A program made the position numbers and the translations under genes. From contig CAXRIN010000046.1 in NCBI GenBank assembly GCA_964230605.1, forward strand, positions 1 to 64,000: a stretch of 64,000 nucleotides of DNA. The letters run 5' to 3'. The notes under the pieces are model-generated. The model searched no databases. It worked only from the letters and a program-made list of their open reading frames with translations, and had not been told where the DNA came from. This document shows, one piece after another, positions 35,022 through 44,124 of this stretch; within the stretch, counting starts at the first letter, position 1, and the number at the start of each line of letters is the position of its first letter. This stretch comes from GCA-002722245 sp964230605. GTDB taxonomy: Bacteria > Bacteroidota > Bacteroidia > Flavobacteriales_C > GCA-002722245.

Positions 35022-35750
35022 ATGTCTGAAATTAAGGTTCTTTCTATAGTCATACCAGCTTATAATGAAGCGGAAACAATCCATTTAATACTTGATAAAG
35101 TAAAAGATGTTGATTTATTGAATGGTATTGAAAAGGAAATTTTGATAGTAAATGATTGCAGTAAAGATGATACCGAAGGAGCAGTTAATCGTTATATAGA
35201 TCTCAATCAAGATTTAAATATTAAGTACTTTATTCAACCTAAAAATATGGGTAAAGGTGCTGCATTGCATCGAGGAATAAAAGAAGCTACAGGAGATGTT
35301 GTATTAATTCAAGATGCAGACTTAGAGTATGATCCACGAGAGTACAATGATTTGCTAAAGCCAATGGTTGAAGGCTTCGCTGATGTGGTTTACGGTTCTC
35401 GATTTATGGGGTCTAACCCGCATAGGATATTGTTTTTTTGGCATACTTTGGGTAATAAATTTCTAACATTTTTGTCTAACATGTTTACAAACTTAAATCT
35501 AACAGATATGGAGACGTGTTACAAAATGTTTAAGGCTAAGCATATTAAAAGTTTAGATCTTAAGGAGAACAGATTTGGATTTGAGCCTGAGGTTACCGCT
35601 AAAATTAGTAGAATTCCTAAAATTTCAATTTATGAAGTTGGGATTTCCTATTATGGAAGAACTTACGATGAAGGGAAAAAAATTGGAGCAAAGGATGGAT
35701 TTAGAGCAATATACTGTATCCTAAAATATGGTCTTTTCAAGTTGAAATAA
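35022..35750 (+). CDS. GT2-family glycosyltransferase, polyprenyl-phosphate mannosyltransferase-like
   Basis: The 242-residue protein has a GT-A fold: SIVIPAYNEAETIHLILDKV, VNDCSKDDT, MGKGAALHRGIKEATGD and the metal-binding QDADLEYDP. The second half (VVYGSRFMGSNPHRI, LTDMETCYKMFKA) is typical of DPM1/polyprenyl-phosphate sugar transferases without membrane helices. It probably loads a hexose onto undecaprenyl or dolichyl-like phosphate. A longer frame starts at 34899 inside the upstream gene; the ATG at 35022 follows a -7 box and begins at the conserved domain. It is convergent with the MscS gene 3 bp away. Confidence 0.87.
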   Translation: MSEIKVLSIVIPAYNEAETIHLILDKVKDVDLLNGIEKEILIVNDCSKDDTEGAVNRYIDLNQDLNIKYFIQPKNMGKGAALHRGIKEATGDVVLIQDADLEYDPREYNDLLKPMVEGFADVVYGSRFMGSNPHRILFFWHTLGNKFLTFLSNMFTNLNLTDMETCYKMFKAKHIKSLDLKENRFGFEPEVTAKISRIPKISIYEVGISYYGRTYDEGKKIGAKDGFRAIYCILKYGLFKLK

Positions 35751-35753
35751 CGG

Positions 35754-37046
35754 CTAACTTCTCAAACTTCTTAAATCTCCCCCTGAAGGTGTTTGAAAAA
35801 CTTTAAGTTCAAATTCTGGCAGTATAGCAATAACATGGTCAAATATGTCTGCTTGAATTGCTTCGTAATAAGCCCATCTTTGTTCAGAACTGAAAACATA
35901 AATTTCGATTGGTATTCCAGTTTCGTTTGGTTCAAGTTGTCTTACCAAAAAAGTCATGTTTTTAGTAATCAATGGGTGGTTTTGCAAATACTTTTCAAGA
36001 TAAGCTCTAAAACTTCCAAGGTTTGTTAGTTTTCTGATATTAGCTAGGTGCTTTTGATTTTTTCCAGAATTGAATTTTTCAAGATCAGCTTTTTTTTTGG
36101 CGAAGTAATCTTTTAACAAGTCAATTTCTTCCAATTTAGTCAAAAGTGCTTCATCACAGAATTTTACAGAATTCATGTCTATTTTGATTGCGCGCTTGAT
36201 TCTTCTTCCGCCACTTTCTTCCATTCCCCGCCAGTTTTTAAAAGCTTCGGAAACAAAGGAGTAAGTTGGAATTGTGGTAATTGTTTTATCCCAGTTTTGA
36301 ATTTTTACCGTTTGAAGTTTAATCTCAATCACATTTCCGTCGGCACCATATTTTGGGAATTCAACCCAATCGCCAATTTTAAGCATGTTATTAGCCGCAA
36401 TTTGAATACTTCCTACAAAACCAAGGATGGTGTCTTTAAAGACCAACATCAATATTACCGACATTGCACCCAATGCGGAAAAAATACCCATAGGGGATTT
36501 TTCAACCAGAATAGAGGTGATGTAAATAGAACCAAGTATGTAAACAATTAACCTTATGAGCTGCATATAGCTTTCCAAAGGTTTGTCTTTCAAGAAAGGT
36601 CTGGATTCTAAGTAAAATTGAAATGCTCTAAAAAATGCAACAATAGTGAGCATGAAAGCAAATGTCAAATAAATGTCCGATGCTTTTTCCGCCGCCATTA
36701 TCCAGCCAGGATGACCTTTGTAAAAAATAGGTGCTAATACCCCAATTAATACTGCTGGTAATATGTGAGCAACGTGTTTAAAAACCCTTTTTTCAAGTAA
36801 TACATCATCCCAAGTGTTTTTTGTTTTTCGGATGATTCTTTCAATAATTACAAGTATTATTTTTCGAGCAATAAAATCGGCTATGATGCTTAGGGCAATT
36901 AAGCTAATTGTGATTATGGTTATTGAAATTAGATGTGAAAATTGACCTGTGATTCCAATGCTTGATAAAAAATTATCAAGTATTTCTGGGAATGATTTTC
37001 CGAGATTATGAGTTAACTTACTATTATTTACTTGGAGTAATTTCAT
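35754..37046 (-). CDS. MscS-family mechanosensitive channel
   Basis: The 430-residue protein has several membrane helices in the first half, a pore-lining helix region (SPMGIFSALGAMSVILMLVF) and the MscS beta-domain starting GSIQIAANNMLKIGDWVEFP. A mixed alpha/beta C-terminal domain of about 180 residues follows. It is longer than E. coli MscS and resembles the YbdG/MscM type. Such channels open under membrane tension and release solutes on osmotic downshock. Its start overlaps the response-regulator stop by 4 bp, which suggests coupled expression. Confidence 0.9.
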   Translation of the reverse strand: MKLLQVNNSKLTHNLGKSFPEILDNFLSSIGITGQFSHLISITIITISLIALSIIADFIARKIILVIIERIIRKTKNTWDDVLLEKRVFKHVAHILPAVLIGVLAPIFYKGHPGWIMAAEKASDIYLTFAFMLTIVAFFRAFQFYLESRPFLKDKPLESYMQLIRLIVYILGSIYITSILVEKSPMGIFSALGAMSVILMLVFKDTILGFVGSIQIAANNMLKIGDWVEFPKYGADGNVIEIKLQTVKIQNWDKTITTIPTYSFVSEAFKNWRGMEESGGRRIKRAIKIDMNSVKFCDEALLTKLEEIDLLKDYFAKKKADLEKFNSGKNQKHLANIRKLTNLGSFRAYLEKYLQNHPLITKNMTFLVRQLEPNETGIPIEIYVFSSEQRWAYYEAIQADIFDHVIAILPEFELKVFQTPSGGDLRSLRS

Positions 37047-37747
37047 TTTTGAAAAACAAACTTGTATCCAATTCCTCTAACAGAATGAAAATATTCTGGA
37101 GATTTTGGATCGTGTTCAAAATATTTTCTAAAGTTTAATAAGTAATTATCAATTGTTCTGGTGCTTGGGTAAACGTCAACTCCCCAAATTAATTCCAGAA
37201 TAGTGTCTCGGGAAACCACTTCGTTCTTACGTTCGATTAATAATTTAAGTAACTGAATTTCTCTTGCGGTGAGCTGCCCTTCTTGATTTTTAACTCCGAT
37301 GAATTTATAAGTTGAGAAGTCAATTGTGTTTTCTCCAAATAGAAACTGATTAGAAATTTCGGGTCTTACTTTTTTTAGCTTTTCTCCTTTTTTAATTAAG
37401 ATTTGAATCCTCAATAAAAGCTCTTCCAAATTAAAAGGCTTGAGTAAATAATCATCTGCACCAGCTTTTAAACCGTGAATTCGATCGGTACTGCTGCCTT
37501 TGGCAGATAGTATTAAAATAGGGATTTCACTGTCTTTTATTCTAATAGTTTCGCAAACGGTTAAACCATCTACATTTGGGAGCATAACATCGAGTAAAAT
37601 CAAATCGAAACGCTGGCTTTCCCACATTTCAATGGCTTTTTTACCGTCATCAGCCACTTTTACAGTGTATCCTTCTAATTCAAGATTTAACTTGATAGCA
37701 TCTATAAGATGTTCCTCATCTTCAACTAAAAGGATTCTTTTTTCCAT
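37043..37747 (-). CDS. OmpR/PhoB-family response regulator
   Basis: The 234-residue protein has a receiver domain with D10/E11, phosphoacceptor D53 in FDLILLDVMLPNVDGL, and KPFN. A winged-helix DNA-binding domain follows (LTAREIQLLKLLIERKNEVV and TRTIDNYLLNFRKYF, closing with HSVRGIGYKFVF). No histidine kinase gene lies beside it, so it is an orphan in this window. It overlaps the MscS gene behind it and has its own -7 box, which makes osmotic or envelope-stress control plausible but unproven. Confidence 0.92.
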   Translation of the reverse strand: MEKRILLVEDEEHLIDAIKLNLELEGYTVKVADDGKKAIEMWESQRFDLILLDVMLPNVDGLTVCETIRIKDSEIPILILSAKGSSTDRIHGLKAGADDYLLKPFNLEELLLRIQILIKKGEKLKKVRPEISNQFLFGENTIDFSTYKFIGVKNQEGQLTAREIQLLKLLIERKNEVVSRDTILELIWGVDVYPSTRTIDNYLLNFRKYFEHDPKSPEYFHSVRGIGYKFVFQK

Positions 37748-37751
37748 AGCG

Positions 37752-37759
37752 CAAAGTTA
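37752..37759 (-). promoter_or_regulatory. -7 box for the response regulator gene
   Basis: Minus-strand TAACTTTG matches TAnnTTTG and ends 4 bp before the ATG at 37747. The leader would be minimal. Confidence 0.4.
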
Positions 37760-37853
37760 CTCAACCTTGTTAAATTATAGAAAAATAAAGCAGATATGGG
37801 TTTATTTGATGTAATTTAAACAACCCAATATCATAAACTTCGTTAGTTAAGTA

Positions 37854-39359
37854 ATGCGAAATTTTATTCTGTCATTATTACTTTTTGTTGCTTCTGGATT
37901 AAAAGCTCAGATTGTTTTGACGGCTCCAAGTCAGGAAGAAATTAATAGCTCAAGTTCAAACACAGCTGCTCTATTAATTGATACCACGATTGATGTTTTA
38001 AATCAACTTGATAGTCGCGGTCGCCTAATTTTGGAAGTCCCTTCTTCGGAGGCTTTGAATTTATATTTTAGTGATTTCCATTTGTCTAGGGGCTCAGTTT
38101 TGCGCATTCGAAATTCAATTGGGAGAATTATTTATTCTTTCAATTATTCTGATAATCCACATTCTCGCTTTTTTGCAATTCCTCCGGTTGAAGGTCATCA
38201 GATTGAATTAGAGGTAGAAGGGGATGTGAAGGATTCCAAGATGATGATAAGTGAGGTAGGTTATTTTTTTAAATCAGAGGAAGATATAAAAACATCCGGC
38301 TTTTGTGAAGTTGATGTAAATTGTAGTGAAGGCGATGAATGGCAGGATCAAAAAAAAGGTGTTGTCCGATTGCTATTAAAAACTAATGCTAGCTCTGTAT
38401 ATTGTTCAGGGACTTTACTGAATAATACGGCTAGAAACTGCAGACCATTTATTTATTCTGCCGATCATTGTTTAGATGGTGTTTCGGCTAATAATCTGAA
38501 TCAATCCTTTGCTTATTTTAATTATGAGAATTCTACATGTGGTTCTGATGATGGTGCCTCATCGGAATTTGTTTTAGGCATGAAATTAAGAGCTTCACAA
38601 ACTTTTGATGATGGTGCAGACTTCATATTACTTGAATTAAATAGTGATGTTCCGCTAGAATACAGTCCTTATTTTAATGGTTGGAACCGAACAGATGGTA
38701 ATTTTTCAAACGGCGTTTCTATTCATCATCCAAATGGGGATGTTAAGAAAATCTCTACTTATAATTCATTCCTTTCAACTTCTAATTCAAGTCAATTAAC
38801 GACCAATGCTTTTTGGCAAGTGAATTGGGTTGAAACCAATAACGGCCATGGTGTAACTGAAGCAGGTAGTTCAGGATCGCCTCTGTTTAATCAAGAAAAA
38901 TTGGTAGTAGGAGCTTTGTCAGTAGGTTCTTCATTTTGTTCAAAGCCTAACGATCCAGATTTTTACGGCAAAGTTCATTACGGTTGGGATCAGGGAATAG
39001 ATTCGACTCAACGTTTAGATTATTGGTTAGATCCAATCCAATCAGGAGAAGAAAAAATCCCAGGAAGTTATTTCCCATGTAATGATACAGCAATTCAATA
39101 CCTGCCAATAGATAGTATAGTGATTTTGGGAAATCTTGTTCAAGATGCATTGACTTTATATATTGAGCAAAAAGAGTCAAGTAAAGTTGATATCGAAATA
39201 TATTCAACTAGTGGGCAACTAGTTTTCATAAGAGAGTTTGATGCATCTAATATCATCAATGAAACGATGAATGTTGGCACATTAAGAGATGGCGCCTATT
39301 TCGTGAAGGTTGTTACTGGTGCCGAGACAAAAATTCTTCGATTTATAGTCGTTAATTAA
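37854..39359 (+). CDS. T9SS-secreted trypsin-like serine protease
   Basis: The 501-residue protein has a signal peptide (MRNFILSLLLFVASGLKA), an N-terminal prodomain-like region and a chymotrypsin-fold protease domain. The likely catalytic triad is H205 (YSADHCL), D256 (DDGADFILLEL) and S340 (EAGSSGSPLF). Multiple cysteines around it fit disulfides. The layout resembles lysyl endopeptidase-type secreted proteases. The last about 85 residues form a T9SS type A sorting domain (VDIEIYSTSGQLV, then GAYFVKVVTG, ending ILRFIVVN). It would be secreted across the outer membrane and attached or released, consistent with PorX in the same window. Confidence 0.9.
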   Translation: MRNFILSLLLFVASGLKAQIVLTAPSQEEINSSSSNTAALLIDTTIDVLNQLDSRGRLILEVPSSEALNLYFSDFHLSRGSVLRIRNSIGRIIYSFNYSDNPHSRFFAIPPVEGHQIELEVEGDVKDSKMMISEVGYFFKSEEDIKTSGFCEVDVNCSEGDEWQDQKKGVVRLLLKTNASSVYCSGTLLNNTARNCRPFIYSADHCLDGVSANNLNQSFAYFNYENSTCGSDDGASSEFVLGMKLRASQTFDDGADFILLELNSDVPLEYSPYFNGWNRTDGNFSNGVSIHHPNGDVKKISTYNSFLSTSNSSQLTTNAFWQVNWVETNNGHGVTEAGSSGSPLFNQEKLVVGALSVGSSFCSKPNDPDFYGKVHYGWDQGIDSTQRLDYWLDPIQSGEEKIPGSYFPCNDTAIQYLPIDSIVILGNLVQDALTLYIEQKESSKVDIEIYSTSGQLVFIREFDASNIINETMNVGTLRDGAYFVKVVTGAETKILRFIVVN

Positions 39360-39403
39360 CTCCGTTTAACACAGTTTATTCAGTCATTTCGTTAAGTAAG
39401 TAG

Positions 39404-39411
39404 TATTTTTG
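39404..39411 (+). promoter_or_regulatory. -7 box for the men operon
   Basis: TATTTTTG matches TAnnTTTG, 7 bp before the ATG at 39419. Confidence 0.5.
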
Positions 39412-39418
39412 TGCTCTC

Positions 39419-40387
39419 ATGGGAAAAAATCTGCGTGCATTATATCGTTTAGCAAATTCATCGGAGATTAATTTTATAGAAGGTTTCGAAGAAGCAGGGA
39501 TATCTGAAGGTTTTGTTTTTGCTGATTTTTCAAGAGAAAAGACATTTACGATTAAACCCAATCTTCAAAAAACAATTTCGAGAAATGAAGTTGCCTTGTT
39601 AGATTTTTCTTCCTCTAAAAAAACTGATTGGGAAAGTACACCTAAAGATGATTATGATTTTGGATTTACGATCCTTCAAAACGAAATAGAACAGAAGCAT
39701 ATTCACAAAGCAATTTTATCGCGAAAAAAAGTAATCGATAAAAAAGTCAATGCGGTACAAATATTCTTGGATTTAGAAGAGAATTATAAAGAGTCGCATG
39801 TTTTTCTAATTGAGACACCTGACAATGAGTTATGGATTGGCGCCACACCAGAAACATTATTGACAGAATTTAATGGTGATTTTGAAACCATGTCGCTAGC
39901 AGGAACCAAAAAAGATTTGGTTACAGATTGGACATCGAAAGAATATGAAGAGCAAAGAATTGTAACAAATACAATTGTAGGAGAATTGTTTAAGCTGGGG
40001 ATCGATCCAGTGATTTCTGATTTAGAAACCGCAAAAGCAGGTATGGTTTATCATTTAAGAAATAAAATAAATTTCAGCAGTAATAAATCTGTTTTAGAGA
40101 TAGCAGAAGCTCTGCATCCAACTCCTGCAATATCTGGAAGTCCAAAAATACAAGCAGTTTCAACCATAAAAATTGCCGAAAATCATAGTCGTGAGTTCTA
40201 TTGCGGAATAGGAGGCCCTTATAGCGTAGGAGGTAAAACTCATTTGTTTGTAAATCTGCGTTGCGCATCGATTTCTGAAAATCAAATATGTTTATTTGTA
40301 GGTGGAGGTATTACAAAAGACTCAGTTTTAGATAAAGAATGGGAAGAATGCGAACGTAAAGCGCTTTCCTTATTAAGTTATTTGTGA
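39419..40387 (+). CDS. menF: Isochorismate synthase
   Basis: The 322-residue protein is a chorismate-binding enzyme. Motifs include HKAILSRKKVIDK, WIGATPETLL, LAGTKKD, LHPTPAISGSPK and FYCGIGGPYSVGGKTHLFVNLRCA. It converts chorismate to isochorismate, the first committed step of menaquinone synthesis. It is shorter than E. coli MenF, with a reduced N-terminal part, as is usual in Bacteroidota. menD follows after a short gap. Confidence 0.92.
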   Translation: MGKNLRALYRLANSSEINFIEGFEEAGISEGFVFADFSREKTFTIKPNLQKTISRNEVALLDFSSSKKTDWESTPKDDYDFGFTILQNEIEQKHIHKAILSRKKVIDKKVNAVQIFLDLEENYKESHVFLIETPDNELWIGATPETLLTEFNGDFETMSLAGTKKDLVTDWTSKEYEEQRIVTNTIVGELFKLGIDPVISDLETAKAGMVYHLRNKINFSSNKSVLEIAEALHPTPAISGSPKIQAVSTIKIAENHSREFYCGIGGPYSVGGKTHLFVNLRCASISENQICLFVGGGITKDSVLDKEWEECERKALSLLSYL

Positions 40388-40421
40388 TTTTTTGCGCAAC
40401 TTTATATCATTAGAATTTGCA

Positions 40422-42113
40422 GTGGAGTTATCAAGTAAAGTAGCGGTAAGAGATTTAGTAGAGATTTGTGCTCAAAAAGGCATTAGGCATGTTGTGATTT
40501 CTCCAGGTTCCCGAAATGCTCCATTAACAATATCCTTTAACAGACATCCGAATTTCGAATGTCACACAGTTATAGATGAGCGCTGCGCCGCTTTTTTTGC
40601 AATGGGAATGGCTCAGCAACTTAAAGAACCTGTTGCAATTTGTTGTACATCAGGATCAGCGGCATTGAACTATGCACCAGCTATTGTTGAAGCATATTAT
40701 CAAAAAATACCGCTTTTAGTTTTAACCGCCGACCGTCCGAAAGAATGGGTGGATCAAATGGATGGACAAACAATTCGTCAGTCTAATATTTACGCTAATT
40801 ATATAAAAGGTTCTTTCGATTTTCCAGTTGAAGTGGAAAGTGATTCAGATCGATGGTATGCGCAAAGAATAGCCAATGAGGCAATTGAATTAACTCAATT
40901 TCCCGAAGCAGGCCCAGTTCATATCAATCTTCCTTTCAGTGAGCCATTGTATGAGGTTAAAGATTATTCTGGAGAAGAAGCTCCAAAAATTTTCTCAACA
41001 ACAAAAACCAAGTTGGAGTTACCTGAGGTTGAAATTGAACAACTTCAAAAAGATTGGTCTTCTTTTGATAAAATATTAGTTATAACAGGATTGCTTCATC
41101 CGAATGAAGAATTAAATGTAGCCCTGAATCAATTATCAAATCAGGAAAATGTTGCCCTCCTTACCGAAACTACATCGAATGTGTTTGGTGAGAAATTTAA
41201 CAGAAGTATTGATCGTTTGATTGTTGGAATAGAAGGAGAGGAAGAAAAATATAAACCAGATTTATTAGTTACTCTAGGAGGTCCTGTGGTTAGTAAAAAA
41301 GTGAAGAGTTTTTTAAGAGAGCATAAGCCTCTGGAGCATTGGCATATTAATGCTTCAAACGATTCAGTTGATACATATCAGGCTCTAACAAAAATTATCC
41401 CTTTATCACCAGAGAAAATTCTACCTTTTTTAAAAGGAAGTAAGCATTCAAACTACAGAGATAATTGGCTTGAAAAAGATGCTGTTTTGCAAAAAGTTTA
41501 TAATGACTTCTTAGTTGATATTGAGTTTTGTGATTTAAAGGCTTTTGAAATTATTTTCAATGCAATACCGGAAAAAAGTCAAGTTCAGTTAGCCAACTCA
41601 ACTGTTGTTCGATACAGTAATCTTTTTGATCAACCATCGTTAAAGCGACTCAAGTGTTTTAGCAATCGAGGAACAAGTGGAATTGATGGTACAATAAGCA
41701 CAGCCGTTGGAGCCGCAAAAGCAAATCCTAATGAAATAGTTACCGTAATCACAGGTGATTTATCCTTTTTCTATGATTCAAATTCTTTATGGATTTCTCC
41801 GTTCCCGAACAATTTGAAAATTATTCTAATCAACAATAAAGGAGGGAGCATATTCAGAATTATTGATGGCCCCTCTAAAATCAATGAATTAGAAAAATTC
41901 TTTGAGGTACAACACAATCTAAATGCGGAATTTATAGCTAAAACTTTTAGTTTAGAATATCTATCAGTTAACTCAGGTTCGGCCTTATTAAAATGTCTGG
42001 ATGATGATTTTGTATTCTCTAAAAAGAGTTCTGTTTTAATAGAGGTTTTTACAGACAATGAATTAAATCCTGAGGTGTTGAAAAGCTATTTCAAAAAGCT
42101 AAGGTTAATTTAA
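40422..42113 (+). CDS. menD: SEPHCHC synthase (menaquinone biosynthesis)
   Basis: The protein of about 563 residues is a thiamine diphosphate enzyme. Motifs include HVVISPGSRNAPLT, HTVIDERCAAFFAMGMA, CTSGSAALNYAPAIVEAYYQ, LTADRPKEW and GDLSFFYDSNSLW. MenD joins isochorismate to succinic semialdehyde derived from 2-oxoglutarate. The frame can start at TTG 40392, but the GTG at 40422 (VELSSKVAVRDLVEIC) matches the usual MenD N-terminus better and is preferred. It lies in one operon with menF and menA. Confidence 0.92.
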   Translation: MELSSKVAVRDLVEICAQKGIRHVVISPGSRNAPLTISFNRHPNFECHTVIDERCAAFFAMGMAQQLKEPVAICCTSGSAALNYAPAIVEAYYQKIPLLVLTADRPKEWVDQMDGQTIRQSNIYANYIKGSFDFPVEVESDSDRWYAQRIANEAIELTQFPEAGPVHINLPFSEPLYEVKDYSGEEAPKIFSTTKTKLELPEVEIEQLQKDWSSFDKILVITGLLHPNEELNVALNQLSNQENVALLTETTSNVFGEKFNRSIDRLIVGIEGEEEKYKPDLLVTLGGPVVSKKVKSFLREHKPLEHWHINASNDSVDTYQALTKIIPLSPEKILPFLKGSKHSNYRDNWLEKDAVLQKVYNDFLVDIEFCDLKAFEIIFNAIPEKSQVQLANSTVVRYSNLFDQPSLKRLKCFSNRGTSGIDGTISTAVGAAKANPNEIVTVITGDLSFFYDSNSLWISPFPNNLKIILINNKGGSIFRIIDGPSKINELEKFFEVQHNLNAEFIAKTFSLEYLSVNSGSALLKCLDDDFVFSKKSSVLIEVFTDNELNPEVLKSYFKKLRLI

Positions 42114-42128
42114 TGAGATCAAAAAAGT

Positions 42129-43022
42129 ATGATTAAAAAATGGTTGTCGGCTTTCAGGTTAAGAACACTTCCTCTTGCTTTTTCATGTATTATAACCGGT
42201 AGTGCATTGGCAGATAAAAGAGGTGCTTTCGATTTACAGATTTTTATTTTAGCGATCATCACAACATTGTTTTTACAAATCCTGTCTAATTTGGCTAATG
42301 ATTACGGAGATGCGCAAAAGGGGACTGATAATGAAAATAGAGTAGGCCCTACTAGAGCAATTCAATCAGGAGCAATTACAAAAAATCAAATGAAAAAGGC
42401 AATAGTTTTTTTTGTTATTTTGAGTCTAATAAGCGGTCTTTTCTTGGTTTTTTCTGCTTTTGACACAAGTTCATTACCGCAAGTTTTTTTATTCATAGGT
42501 TTAGGGATTTTGTCAATTTTTGCTGCAATTAAATATACAGCAGGAAAGGGAGCTTATGGTTATAAAGGATTAGGTGATTTGTTTGTGTTTGTGTTTTTTG
42601 GAATAGTAGGAGTGGTAGGTACTTATTTGTTGTATGCACACCAATTAAGATTAAATGTATTCTTGCCAGCAATAACTGTAGGATTATTTTCCAGTGCTGT
42701 TTTGAATTTGAATAACATGCGTGATTGGGAGAATGATTCGGCTTCAGGTAAAAATACCGTAGTGGTGAAAATTGGACTTATAAAAGCTAAGTTGTACCAT
42801 CAAATTATTATATGGATAGGAATGCTAAGTTCAGTGTCGTATGTTGTTCAAAGTCCATTTAAAATTATAAACTTAACTTTTGTAATAGCATTTATTCCTC
42901 TTGTAATGCATTTATTCAGAGTGAAAAAAATAGAGCATCCTAAAGATTTTGATCCAGAACTCAAAAAAGTAGCTCTTAGCACATTCCTGTTCTCTTTGTT
43001 ATTTTGGGCTTCCAATTTATGA
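42129..43022 (+). CDS. menA: 1,4-dihydroxy-2-naphthoate polyprenyltransferase
   Basis: The 297-residue integral membrane protein belongs to the UbiA family with eight or nine helices. The two aspartate-rich prenyl-diphosphate sites are NLANDYGDAQKGTD and NNMRDWENDSASGK. MenA attaches the polyprenyl chain to DHNA to give demethylmenaquinone. It is the last gene of the menF-menD-menA unit; menB, menC and menE are not in the window. Confidence 0.95.
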   Translation: MIKKWLSAFRLRTLPLAFSCIITGSALADKRGAFDLQIFILAIITTLFLQILSNLANDYGDAQKGTDNENRVGPTRAIQSGAITKNQMKKAIVFFVILSLISGLFLVFSAFDTSSLPQVFLFIGLGILSIFAAIKYTAGKGAYGYKGLGDLFVFVFFGIVGVVGTYLLYAHQLRLNVFLPAITVGLFSSAVLNLNNMRDWENDSASGKNTVVVKIGLIKAKLYHQIIIWIGMLSSVSYVVQSPFKIINLTFVIAFIPLVMHLFRVKKIEHPKDFDPELKKVALSTFLFSLLFWASNL

Positions 43023-43081
43023 TAACATCTATTAGTATGATACTTAAAACAAAGAATAAAAACTTTTAGAATCTACAATTA

Positions 43082-43101
43082 AGTTTTTTTTAAAAAAAAC
43101 T
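43082..43101. promoter_or_regulatory. 20-bp T8A8 palindrome upstream of the second polysaccharide locus
   Basis: The sequence A-G, eight T, eight A, C-T is perfectly self-complementary. It sits in the 148-bp gap after menA, followed by TATATTTA, a near match to the -7 box. It may be a terminator for menA, a bent-DNA element or an operator for the locus. Confidence 0.4.
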
Positions 43102-43170
43102 ATATTTACACTCTTCGAGTTAAACTTATTTAGTGCCTATTTAGCGGGGGCTGAATTCTTACAATCGAGC

Positions 43171-44118
43171 ATGAAAGAGCAAGAAATTCAAGAGGAGGTA
43201 GAATATTCTATTATAAGTCCAGTGTACGGCGCTGAAAAAATAGTTGGTGAGCTTGTTACACAGATTGAAAAATATATATCGCGTATTTCTGATAGTTATG
43301 AAATCATTTTAGTGGAAGATAACTCTCCCGATGATTCTTGGAAAGAAATACAAAAGGTATGTCAAGAAAACACAAGAGTAAGAGGTGTTCGCTTGAGTAA
43401 AAATTTTGGACAGCATAAAGCTATATCTTGCGGTTTAGATTTATCTAAAGGGAAATATGTTTTTGTAATGGATTGTGATCTTCAGCATCACCCTAAGGAT
43501 TTCAAACTTTTTGTTGATGCAATGAAGAGTAATGATATTGTTTATGGAATCCATTCAAAAAGGAAGCATTCATTTTTGAAAAATCTAACAGCTGGTATTT
43601 TTTATTATTTCTATAATCTGTTGTCAGATGTTAAACACGATTCTTTTGGCGGAGAGTTAAGCAATTTTGTGTTAATGAAGCGGAAGGTTGTAAATTCTCT
43701 TTGTCAAATAAGAGAAGAGAATTCCCATTTTTTATTGAATCTAAGATTAATAGGTTTTAATTATTCTATAGTAGAAATAGAGCATTTAGTGCGGTACGAA
43801 GGGAAAAGTTCCTACAAGTTAAAAAAGTTAATTACGCATGCGGTTGATGGGTTGACGGCTCACTCAGCAAAGATTTTATACCAATCCATATATCTGGGAT
43901 TAATATTGTTTTTAATAAGTATAATTTTCGGATCATATGTTTTGTTAAAGTTTTTTATAAATGGGTCTATACCAGGATATACTTCAATCATTTCGATTAT
44001 GATATTTCTTGCAGGTATAATTTTATTTATGCTTGGAATAACAGGTTTGTATATTGGTAAAATTTTCACTCAAGTAAAAAACAGACCTCTTTATCATATT
44101 AATGAAATTTTAAATTAA
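43171..44118 (+). CDS. GT2 glycosyltransferase with C-terminal membrane helices (GtrB-like)
   Basis: The 315-residue protein has a GT-A domain (YSIISPVYGAEKIVGELVTQ, VEDNSPDDSWKE, LSKNFGQHKAISCGLDLSKG and MDCDLQHHP) and two membrane helices at about 230-255 and 265-290. This is the GtrB/ArnC-like layout, which loads a sugar onto undecaprenyl phosphate. It is the first gene of the long plus-strand polysaccharide locus and stands 6 bp before the oxygenase cassette. Confidence 0.87.
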   Translation: MKEQEIQEEVEYSIISPVYGAEKIVGELVTQIEKYISRISDSYEIILVEDNSPDDSWKEIQKVCQENTRVRGVRLSKNFGQHKAISCGLDLSKGKYVFVMDCDLQHHPKDFKLFVDAMKSNDIVYGIHSKRKHSFLKNLTAGIFYYFYNLLSDVKHDSFGGELSNFVLMKRKVVNSLCQIREENSHFLLNLRLIGFNYSIVEIEHLVRYEGKSSYKLKKLITHAVDGLTAHSAKILYQSIYLGLILFLISIIFGSYVLLKFFINGSIPGYTSIISIMIFLAGIILFMLGITGLYIGKIFTQVKNRPLYHINEILN

Positions 44119-44124
44119 AAGATT

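Noticed and set aside
40392..40421. TTG start of menD at 40392
   Set aside because: The extra ten residues are not typical of MenD, and the GTG at 40422 fits the usual N-terminus; this is a preference, not proof.
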